A DNA stretch of 9,360 nucleotides from an uncultured Bacilli bacterium (lineage in GTDB: Bacteria > Bacillota_I > Bacilli_A > RF39 > UBA660), in contig CAQRXS010000050.1 in assembly GCA_948874605.1 (NCBI GenBank), forward strand, positions 1 to 9,360, read 5' to 3'. The position numbers and the translations under genes were made by a program. The notes under the pieces were generated by a model. That model saw only the letters and a list, made by a program, of their open reading frames with translations, was not told the origin of the DNA and ran no database searches. Positions 1 to 6,595 of the stretch are shown here, piece by piece (position 1 is the first letter of the stretch; each line of letters starts with the position of its first letter).

Positions 1-783
1 ACAATGAGTGAACAAACAAAAGAAGTTGGAACCGTAGAATTTAAAAATGTTTCTTTCAAATACCCAGATGCTGAAGAATACCTTTTGCGCGATATATCCT
101 TTAAAGCAGAAAAAGGAGAAACTATTGCATTTATAGGTTCAACTGGGTCAGGGAAATCAACTCTAATCAACTTAGTACCTAGATTTTATGATGCCACAGA
201 TGGAGAAGTTTTAGTCGATGGAATAAATGTCAAAGAATATACGCAAGAATGCTTACATAACAAAATTGGTTATGTTCCTCAAAAAGCAGTTATGTTTCAT
301 GGAACAGTGAGTACAAATGTTGCCTATGGTGAAAATGGCAAAAAAGAGAAGACTGACGAAGAAATCAAAGAAGCAATCCGTGTTGCGCAAGGAACAGAAT
401 TCGTTGAAAAGATGGACGAAAGTTATGATTCACATATCGCACAAGGAGGTACGAATATCTCTGGCGGTCAAAAGCAAAGACTTGCGATTGCTCGTGCCAT
501 TGCAAGAAATCCAGAAATATATATTTTTGATGATTCCTTCTCAGCATTAGACTACAAAACCGATTCAACGTTAAGACATGAATTAAAAAAACATACCAAA
601 AATGCAACATCACTAATCGTTGCTCAACGAATTGGAACTATTTTAAATGCGGATAAAATCTTAGTTTTAGAAGAGGGACGATGTGTAGGAATAGGTACTC
701 ATGAATATTTATTAAAAAATTGTGATGTGTATCGTGAGATTGCCTATTCACAATTATCAAAGGAGGAACTAGAAAATGCATAA
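1..783 (+). CDS. ABC exporter half-transporter, degenerate-site subunit (5'-truncated; C-terminal ATPase domain)
   Basis: This is the nucleotide-binding domain of a type IV ABC exporter; the membrane domain lies upstream of the window. The frame is open to base 1, so the Met at 4 is probably internal rather than a start. Counting that Met as residue 1, Walker A is GSTGSGKST (45-53), the Q-loop is Q93, the signature is ISGGQ (152-156), Walker B is IYIFDD (172-177), the D-loop is SALD (180-183) and the switch position is Q208. The catalytic Glu after Walker B is Asp and the switch His is Gln, whereas the signature is canonical. That combination marks the degenerate-site partner in heterodimeric exporters such as TM287/288, BmrCD and LmrCD. 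The next gene overlaps its end by 8 bases and encodes the complementary subunit. Substrate cannot be told from sequence; multidrug, peptide or lipid export are all possible. Family assignment is sure, substrate is not. Confidence 0.95.
   Translation, partial: TMSEQTKEVGTVEFKNVSFKYPDAEEYLLRDISFKAEKGETIAFIGSTGSGKSTLINLVPRFYDATDGEVLVDGINVKEYTQECLHNKIGYVPQKAVMFHGTVSTNVAYGENGKKEKTDEEIKEAIRVAQGTEFVEKMDESYDSHIAQGGTNISGGQKQRLAIARAIARNPEIYIFDDSFSALDYKTDSTLRHELKKHTKNATSLIVAQRIGTILNADKILVLEEGRCVGIGTHEYLLKNCDVYREIAYSQLSKEELENA
761..766 (+). promoter_or_regulatory. Shine-Dalgarno of the second ABC subunit
   Basis: AGGAGG lies inside the 3' end of the preceding coding region, 9 bases before the ATG at 776. 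It fixes that ATG as the start and indicates coupled translation of the two transporter subunits, whose reading frames overlap by 8 bases. Confidence 0.85.
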
Positions 784-3091
784 TGGACCACATAGTAAAA
801 ATACTGGTAAAGCAAAAGACTTTAAAGGCTCTATAATAAGATTAATGAAAGAACTAAAAAGCTTTAAAGTATTAATTATGGTTGCTTTAATTTTAGCAGC
901 TTTAGGTTCCGTTCTTTCTATTCTTGCACCAGATCAATTATCAAATTTAACCGATGAAATCTCTAAGGGATTAATTATTAATACAGATAATTTAAAAGAA
1001 TTTTCCTCATCTTTATCTTCTGCAATGAGCGAAGAAAAAATGGCGAGTGTCTTACCTCAAATTATCTCCCTTGACTTATCAGAAAACAAGATTGTCGAAA
1101 TCATGAAAAATCCGAACATTTCTCAAGAAGAAAAAAATGAATTTCAAAATACCTTAACGAAATTAAAAAGTGCTGATAAAGAAGAGTATTTTAAAATTTT
1201 AAATGAAATACCTGAAAATATTTTAAACGAATTATTAGTTGACTCAGAATACCAATCTATCAAAATCTCAAAACAAGATAAAATTGAATTTTTAAAAGTA
1301 AGTGCAAAGAAAGAAAATAAAAATATTCCTGTGTCTATTTTAAGTACTTTCTTAAGCGATTTAACAATAGACGGCATAAGTATTTCGAAGGAAGATCAAC
1401 TAGTAGCGTTAGAAAAAATGTCTTCCTTAAACGAAAATATTAGCAGTGAAGAGCTTTATCAAAAAATAGAAGAAATGCCAGAGTCTATTCAAAATTTGGT
1501 TAAACCATTTATGGATATCGAAGCTATTTTAATGATTGTTTATATTTTAATAGCATTCTATCTATTAAGTGCATTATTTACCTATATTGAATCTATTTCT
1601 ATGACAAATGTTGCAAATAACTTTGCTAGAAATCTTCGCCGTAAAATCTCTACAAAAATCAATACGTTACCTTTAAAGTTCTTCGATAAACATCAATCCG
1701 GAGATATCTTATCACGTGTTACTAACGATGTGGATACCATTGCCCAATCATTAAACCAATCACTGTCAACTTTAGTAAGTGCAATAACGTTATTTTTGGG
1801 AACAATCATTATGATGTTCGTAACAAACTGGGTTATGGCTTTAACTGCGATATTCTCAAGTCTTTTTGGTTTTATCTTTATGTTTGGAGTATTAGGAAAA
1901 TCGCAAAAATATTTTGTCAAGCGTCAAGAAGAGTTAGGAAACTTAAACAGCCATATTGAAGAAATTTATTCTGGGTTAAATGTAGTAAAAGCTTATAATG
2001 GTCAAAATCTTGCAAATCAAGAATTTGATGAATTAAATGAAAAAGTATATGAATGTAATAGAAAAAGTCAGTTCTTATCAGGACTTATGATGCCTATGAT
2101 GAACTTCATTGGTAACTTCGGCTACGTTGCAGTTTGTATTGTTGGAGCTTTATTAACTCTAAAAGGCTATATTAGTTTTGGCGTTATCGTAGCGTTCATT
2201 TCTTATGTTCGTTTATTTACCTCACCATTATCACAAATAGCTCAAGCAATGACTTCTCTTCAATCTGTTTCAGCTGCATCAGAAAGAGTATTTGAATTCC
2301 TAGATGAAGAAGAGATGGATAACCAAAAAGATATTCATATCGAACTGAAAAAAGAAGAAGTGAAAGGAAATATCGAATTTAAAAACGTTTTGTTCCAATA
2401 CGATGGAAACGAAACACCTACCATTCACGATTTTTCTGCTAAAGCAAGCGCTGGCCAAAAAATAGCAATCGTTGGACCAACGGGAGCTGGAAAAACAACT
2501 ATGGTAAATCTTTTAATGAAATTTTATGAATTAAATGGGGGAGATATTTTTATCGATGGCATATCAACCAAGCATTTAACCAGAGAAAATATTCATAGTT
2601 TATTTACCATGGTTCTTCAAGATACTTGGCTATTTGAAGGAACTGTTAAAGAAAACATTGTTTACAATCGTAAAAATGTTAGCGATGAAAGAGTTAAAGA
2701 AGTTTGTAAAACAGTTGGTTTAGATCATTTTATTCGAACAATGCCTGATGGATATGATTCAGAAATTACAGACATTGATAGTGTATCTTCCGGTCAACGC
2801 CAACTTATGACCATTGCTCGTGGTATGATTGAAGATGCACCATTCCTAATATTAGACGAAGCAACTAGTAACGTTGATACTAGAACCGAAGAATTAGTTC
2901 AAAAAGCTATGGACAAATTAACCGAAGGAAAAACTTCATTCATCATCGCGCATAGACTATCTACCATTAAAAATGCGGATTTAATTTTAGTAATGAAAGA
3001 TGGTAATATTATTGAAACAGGAAGTCATGATGAATTAATGGATAAAAACGGTTTCTATGCTGACTTATATAATAGTCAATTCGAACTATAA
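776..3091 (+). CDS. ABC exporter half-transporter, catalytic-site subunit with large extracellular insertion
   Basis: A complete 771-residue membrane subunit with fused ATPase. Predicted order: cytoplasmic N-terminus (1-30), TM1 (about 31-51), a polar, helix-rich insertion of about 195 residues (52-247), TM2 (248-272), TM3-TM4 (332-373), TM5-TM6 (438-485), then the ATPase domain (from about 532). Motifs: Walker A GPTGAGKTT (567-575), Q-loop Q615, signature VSSGQ (670-674), Walker B with catalytic Glu LILDE (691-695), and switch His 726. The Walker B Glu and His are canonical but the signature has SSGQ for SGGQ, the mirror image of the upstream subunit. The heterodimer therefore has one working and one degenerate ATP site. 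Homologues are usually near 580-600 residues, and the excess is the TM1-TM2 loop. From memory, BmrD of Bacillus subtilis also carries an extracellular domain there. The start is set by AGGAGG at 761-766, and a terminator follows directly. Likely an exporter; substrate unknown. Confidence 0.95.
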   Translation: MHNGPHSKNTGKAKDFKGSIIRLMKELKSFKVLIMVALILAALGSVLSILAPDQLSNLTDEISKGLIINTDNLKEFSSSLSSAMSEEKMASVLPQIISLDLSENKIVEIMKNPNISQEEKNEFQNTLTKLKSADKEEYFKILNEIPENILNELLVDSEYQSIKISKQDKIEFLKVSAKKENKNIPVSILSTFLSDLTIDGISISKEDQLVALEKMSSLNENISSEELYQKIEEMPESIQNLVKPFMDIEAILMIVYILIAFYLLSALFTYIESISMTNVANNFARNLRRKISTKINTLPLKFFDKHQSGDILSRVTNDVDTIAQSLNQSLSTLVSAITLFLGTIIMMFVTNWVMALTAIFSSLFGFIFMFGVLGKSQKYFVKRQEELGNLNSHIEEIYSGLNVVKAYNGQNLANQEFDELNEKVYECNRKSQFLSGLMMPMMNFIGNFGYVAVCIVGALLTLKGYISFGVIVAFISYVRLFTSPLSQIAQAMTSLQSVSAASERVFEFLDEEEMDNQKDIHIELKKEEVKGNIEFKNVLFQYDGNETPTIHDFSAKASAGQKIAIVGPTGAGKTTMVNLLMKFYELNGGDIFIDGISTKHLTRENIHSLFTMVLQDTWLFEGTVKENIVYNRKNVSDERVKEVCKTVGLDHFIRTMPDGYDSEITDIDSVSSGQRQLMTIARGMIEDAPFLILDEATSNVDTRTEELVQKAMDKLTEGKTSFIIAHRLSTIKNADLILVMKDGNIIETGSHDELMDKNGFYADLYNSQFEL

Positions 3092-3094
3092 AGC

Positions 3095-3120
3095 AAAGCA
3101 CTCAAATATGAGTGTTTTTT
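3095..3120 (+). terminator. Rho-independent terminator after the ABC exporter operon
   Basis: CACTCA (3099-3104) pairs with TGAGTG (3109-3114) across a four-base AATA loop and is followed by six T (3115-3120). The stem can be extended by a G-T and A-T pairs using AAAG upstream. It begins a few bases after the TAA stop and closes the two-gene transporter operon. Confidence 0.85.
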
Positions 3121-3135
3121 CATAAAATTACAGAC

Positions 3136-3164
3136 TTGAAGGGTCATAGTCGAAGTGTTATAAT
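3136..3164 (+). promoter_or_regulatory. Sigma-A-type promoter of the 3171/3180 gene
   Basis: TTGAAG (3136-3141), a 17-base spacer, then TATAAT (3159-3164), preceded by a TG-n extended -10 element (3156-3158). The transcription start is expected near 3171, that is at the GTG or only about 9 bases before the ATG at 3180. No Shine-Dalgarno lies between the -10 box and the start codon. Confidence 0.8.
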
Positions 3165-3179
3165 AAATTTGTGATGTAT

Positions 3180-3911
3180 ATGAAAAAGAATATTATTTTA
3201 ACTCTCATAATAGCTGCATGTGTAATCGGGGGATTTTGGTATTTTTCCAAACAGGAAGTGAAAGAAGAATTTAAAGAAATCTCTATCAATGATGAAATAG
3301 TAAAGAATTTATATGCAATGGCCAACCCAAGTAAAGACTATACTAGTTTAAAAGACGTTTATTTAAAAAATACCTTTACAAATGACTTTATTTTAGGAAG
3401 TGGCTTAGTAAGCATTTTAAAAGAAAAACCATTGGAAAAAATATCAGAAGAGGAAATGAACCTTGCAATAAATAAAATTTTTGGAAATATTACATTTGCT
3501 CATAATTCTGGATATATGATTGCGCCTCATTTTTGTGCATTTCAATATGATAAAGTAACACATAGTTACTCCTATAAAGCAGGTTGTGAAGAAACGGAAA
3601 ATATAAAACTAATAAAAGAATTAGTTGGTGCCAAAAAAAGTGACACCGTATACGTTTTGACAGAAAAAATGATTTTAGTAAAAAAGGATAAGGAAGAAAA
3701 AAAAGACATTGAGGAAGAATTTGCTACAATAAAAATTTATAATGACATTACAGAGAATAAACAAATAAAAGAATTCACATACAATCCTCAAACCGAGAAA
3801 GAACCAAAAATTGAATTAAAAGATTTTTTGAATGAAGCTTCTACTTACGAATATCACTTTGAATTTGATGGAAATAGTTTTGTATATAAAAAACTTCAAA
3901 AAGTGGGATAA
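3180..3911 (+). CDS. Unrecognised membrane-anchored protein
   Basis: A 243-residue protein from the ATG at 3180. In-frame GTG at 3171 and ATG at 3174 would add three or two residues, and none of the starts has a Shine-Dalgarno. Residues 1-3 are MKK, followed by a hydrophobic segment to about residue 22, consistent with one N-terminal membrane anchor and the rest outside the cell. IAAC around residue 14 resembles a lipobox, but the hydrophobic stretch continues past the Cys, so a transmembrane anchor seems likelier. The outer part is rich in Lys and Glu. Two Cys, in HFCAF and AGCEE and about 17 residues apart, could form a disulfide. I recognise no family or catalytic motif. It sits alone between two terminators with its own promoter, so it is monocistronic. 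Function unknown; that it is a real gene is well supported by promoter, terminator and codon use like its neighbours. Confidence 0.85.
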   Translation: MKKNIILTLIIAACVIGGFWYFSKQEVKEEFKEISINDEIVKNLYAMANPSKDYTSLKDVYLKNTFTNDFILGSGLVSILKEKPLEKISEEEMNLAINKIFGNITFAHNSGYMIAPHFCAFQYDKVTHSYSYKAGCEETENIKLIKELVGAKKSDTVYVLTEKMILVKKDKEEKKDIEEEFATIKIYNDITENKQIKEFTYNPQTEKEPKIELKDFLNEASTYEYHFEFDGNSFVYKKLQKVG

Positions 3912-3923
3912 ACCCATTTTTTT
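3899..3923 (+). terminator. Rho-independent terminator overlapping the stop codon of the 3180 gene
   Basis: TGGG (3904-3907) pairs with CCCA (3913-3916), extended by a G-T wobble and A-T pairs on either side; seven T follow (3917-3923). The gene's TAA (3909-3911) lies in the loop, so the hairpin is built from the last codons of the gene. Confidence 0.8.
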
Positions 3924-3951
3924 ATTTTCCATAAGTTTGAGTGAGATTTTA

Positions 3952-3960
3952 TGTTATAAT
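3952..3960 (+). promoter_or_regulatory. Extended -10 promoter of polA-mutM
   Basis: TGTTATAAT is a TG-n extended -10 box. No good -35 is found at 16-18 bases; TTGAGT (3937-3942) is only 12 bases away, so the extended -10 probably carries recognition. Transcription should start near 3967, leaving a leader of about 22 bases that contains AGGTG (3978-3982), 6 bases before the ATG at 3989. Confidence 0.65.
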
Positions 3961-3988
3961 AGTTTTATAAGAAAGTTAGGTGTAGTAG

Positions 3989-4285
3989 ATGAAGAAAATA
4001 ATCTTAGTAGATGGGAACAATCTTTTATTTCGTAGTTATTATGCAACTGCTTATTCAGGATCACTTTTAAAAAATTCGAAAGGGTTTCCAACGAATGCTT
4101 TATATGGGTTTGTTGGAATGATGAATAAAATTATTAATGAAGAAAAACCATAATATATTGCCGTTGCATTCGATATAGGAAAAAAATTTAGAAAAGAAAA
4201 ATATTCTTTTTATAAAGAGGGGAGAAAAAAAACACCACATGAATTACATGAGCAAGAACCATACGCAAGGAAAATTTTAAGTGCA
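3989..4285 (+). pseudogene. polA: 5' part of polA, cut off by an in-frame stop at codon 55
   Basis: An ATG at 3989 with AGGTG six bases upstream opens the canonical Pol I N-terminus (ILVDGNNLLFRSYYAT, and later NALYGFVGMMNKII). Codon 55 is TAA (4151-4153), where relatives have a residue within K-P-x-Y-I-A-V-A-F-D. The same frame then continues with YIAVAFDIGKK and GRKKTPHEL up to the ATG at 4286, so homology is unbroken and in frame across the stop. The segment holds the first metal-binding Asp of the 5' nuclease (D8) and, past the stop, the AFD Asp (codon 62). Compared with the usual GKKTFRHE, the sequence GKKFRKE is one residue shorter. No ATG, GTG or TTG in this frame lies between the stop and 4286. 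This is a nonsense mutation, a sequencing or assembly error, or true decay; the first two cannot be separated here. Confidence 0.85.
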
Positions 4286-6565
4286 ATGGGGATTCCCTAT
4301 TTCGAACTTGCACCATATGAAGCAGATGACATCATAGGTACATTTGCACGTCTAGTAGAAGAAGATCCAGAGTTTATTGGGACCATAATAAGTTCTGATA
4401 GAGATCTCTTACAACTTATAAGTCCTCAATTAGATATGAAATTATTAAAACAAAAGGATTATATTCGATATGATGAAGAAACATTTCGCAAAGATTATGG
4501 CGTAGATCCTATTAAAATTATTGATTTAAAAGCGCTCGCAGGAGATTCCTCTGACAATATTCCTGGAGTACGTGGAATAGGAGAGAAAACGGCTTTAGGA
4601 TTACTTCAACAATATGGTTCTTTAGAAGGAATATACGAAAATTTAGATTTAATAAAAGGAAAAACACAAGAAAAATTAGAGCAAGATAAAGAATCTGCAT
4701 TCATGAGTAAAGAAATTGCTACAATTTATAGAGAAGTTCCTTTAGACATTAGCGATTTAGAAAATATTAAATATGAAAAAAAAGAAGGAAAAGAATTATA
4801 TGATTTATTCGAAGAATTAGAATTCTATTCATTTTTAAAAGGACTCAAAAAAGAAGAACAAGAAATATCCGTTGAAACAGTAGAATTAAAATCAGTAAGT
4901 GAATTAGAAGACGTGGCAGAGTATGCCATTTATTTAGAACTTGACGGTTCAAATTACAATACAGCAAATATTTTAGGTATGGGAGTATCAACCAAAGAGA
5001 AAAACTATTTTGTTGAGAAAGAATTAATAAAAGATGTTATCGAAAAAATAAAAGAAAAAACAATTTATACTTACGATTATAAAAAATGTATTATGGCTCT
5101 TCGCAAAGTAGGGATTACTTGTCCTACTATAAATACAGATGTAATGACTGCATATGCCCTGTTAAAAGATAGTAGTAAAGATGATATAGCATTCTATATG
5201 GTACCATCAGGCTATATGGTAGATTTCTTAGATAATCTTTGGAAGAAAAACTTAGGACTTACAGATAAATTAAAAAATGATATTCTTTTAAAATCAAGAT
5301 TTATCTTTGATGAACGAGATCAATTAATTTTGGATTTAAAAAGAGATGATATGTATGAATTATTTAAAAATATTGAAATGCCTTTATCTCCAGTCCTAGC
5401 GGATATGGAAACTGTTGGTGTGAAAATAGACAATAGTATCCTTGAAAAAATGAAAGAAGAAACTAAAGTAAAAATTGATACTTTAACAAAAGAAATATAT
5501 GAACTGGCTGGAGAAGAATTTAATATTTCTAGTCCCAAACAATTAGGTGAGATTCTTTTTGTTCGTTTAGGCCTTCCTGGTGGCAAAAAAAATGTCAAAG
5601 GATATAAAACAGACGTCAAAGTATTACATAAACTTTTAGGATTAAATCCTATTATAGAAAAAATACTAGAATATCGTAATGTTACAAAATTATATTCAAC
5701 CTATTTAGAAGGAATGCAAAATTGCATTATGGAAGATGGTCGCATTCACACAATTTTCAAACAAAACTTTGCAAGAACTGGACGTCTTTCTTCTACAGAA
5801 CCAAATTTACAAAATATTCCCGTTCGTGATGAAGAAGGAAAGAAAATTAGAAAAGCATTTCTTCCAGGCAATGATTTATTCTTAAGCGTTGACTATAGTC
5901 AAATCGAACTTCGTCTTTTAGCCCATATTGCGAATGCCGAAGAACTAAAAGAGTCTTTCCGAAAAGATGCAGACATTCATACCAAAGTAGCGGCAGACAT
6001 TCATGGAATACCAGAAAGTGAAGTTACAAAAAAAATGCGAAGTACTGCCAAAGCTGTTATTTTTGGAATTGTCTATGGCATCAGTGGTTTTGGACTTGGA
6101 GAAAACTTAGATATCAGCGCAAAGGAAGCAAAAGGCTTTATCGAAAAATACTATGAACTATATCCTAGCGTCAAAAAATATATGGATCGTGTAGTAGAAG
6201 AAGCTTATTCTACAGGAGAAACTAGAACTCTATTAAATAGAAGACGAATTATTCCAGAATTAAATAGTCCTGAGTATATGGTAAGGCAGGCTGGGGAAAG
6301 AATGGCTTTAAATACACCAATTCAAGGAACAAGTGCAGACATCATAAAAAAAGCCATGGTAGAAATATCGGAAGAATTTAAACGTCAAAATATTGAAAGT
6401 AAAATGGTTTTACAAGTTCATGATGAATTAATCTTTGATGTTGTAGAAGAAGAAAAAGATTTAGTGGAAAGTATTGTTAAAAATATTATGACAAACACAA
6501 TTAAACTAGATGTTCCCCTAAAAGTAAGTGCTGATTACGGTATAAATTGGTATGACACAAAATAA
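4286..6565 (+). CDS. polA: DNA polymerase I, open frame from internal Met (C-half of 5' nuclease, vestigial exonuclease, polymerase)
   Basis: Pol I fills gaps in repair and replaces RNA primers. With the 5' part from 3989 the gene would be 858 codons, typical for Bacillota; this open piece is 759 residues. Counting the Met at 4286 as 1: 5' nuclease acidic residues YEADD (11-15) and SSDRD (36-40), then the helix-hairpin-helix region around GDSSDNIPG and GIGEKTA (86-103). Next comes a 3'-5' exonuclease-like domain (about 205-375) lacking the DxE motif (it reads YLELDGS), so probably without proofreading. The polymerase has TGRLSSTEPNLQNIP, motif A DYSQIELR (536-543), O-helix residues R585, K589, F593 and Y597, and motif C QVHDEL with H712-D713-E714. 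All key polymerase residues are intact. The ATG at 4286 has only a weak AAGGA 14 bases upstream, so translation of this piece alone is doubtful. mutM follows after 30 bases. Confidence 0.93.
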   Translation: MGIPYFELAPYEADDIIGTFARLVEEDPEFIGTIISSDRDLLQLISPQLDMKLLKQKDYIRYDEETFRKDYGVDPIKIIDLKALAGDSSDNIPGVRGIGEKTALGLLQQYGSLEGIYENLDLIKGKTQEKLEQDKESAFMSKEIATIYREVPLDISDLENIKYEKKEGKELYDLFEELEFYSFLKGLKKEEQEISVETVELKSVSELEDVAEYAIYLELDGSNYNTANILGMGVSTKEKNYFVEKELIKDVIEKIKEKTIYTYDYKKCIMALRKVGITCPTINTDVMTAYALLKDSSKDDIAFYMVPSGYMVDFLDNLWKKNLGLTDKLKNDILLKSRFIFDERDQLILDLKRDDMYELFKNIEMPLSPVLADMETVGVKIDNSILEKMKEETKVKIDTLTKEIYELAGEEFNISSPKQLGEILFVRLGLPGGKKNVKGYKTDVKVLHKLLGLNPIIEKILEYRNVTKLYSTYLEGMQNCIMEDGRIHTIFKQNFARTGRLSSTEPNLQNIPVRDEEGKKIRKAFLPGNDLFLSVDYSQIELRLLAHIANAEELKESFRKDADIHTKVAADIHGIPESEVTKKMRSTAKAVIFGIVYGISGFGLGENLDISAKEAKGFIEKYYELYPSVKKYMDRVVEEAYSTGETRTLLNRRRIIPELNSPEYMVRQAGERMALNTPIQGTSADIIKKAMVEISEEFKRQNIESKMVLQVHDELIFDVVEEEKDLVESIVKNIMTNTIKLDVPLKVSADYGINWYDTK

Positions 6566-6595
6566 ATATAAAATATTTTAAGAAAGGAGAAATAC

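Noticed and set aside
317..613. Open frames on both strands inside the first ABC gene
   Set aside because: Shadows of the ATPase domain in other frames; low-complexity basic or aromatic peptides without start signals.
3210..3221. Lipoprotein signal (IAAC) in the 3180 gene product
   Set aside because: The hydrophobic segment continues about eight residues past the Cys, which favours a membrane anchor; kept only as an alternative.
3937..3942. TTGAGT as the -35 box of polA
   Set aside because: Only 12 bases from TATAAT, too close for a standard promoter; the TG-n extended -10 is the better explanation.
3832..4035. Open frame of 67 codons across the 3180 gene end and polA start
   Set aside because: It runs through a terminator and promoter in another frame, has no ribosome binding site, and its peptide resembles nothing.
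4151..4153. Programmed frameshift or recoding at the polA stop
   Set aside because: The frame is the same before and after TAA, so a single frameshift cannot explain it. TAA is not known to be reassigned in bacteria, and selenocysteine or pyrrolysine use TGA or TAG.
5320..5619. Minus-strand open frame of 99 codons within polA
   Set aside because: Antisense shadow of the polymerase coding region in A/T-rich sequence; no start signal.
6566..6582. A/T palindrome between polA and mutM as terminator
   Set aside because: Only A-T pairs and no T run after it; mutM follows with a strong ribosome binding site, so read-through is expected.
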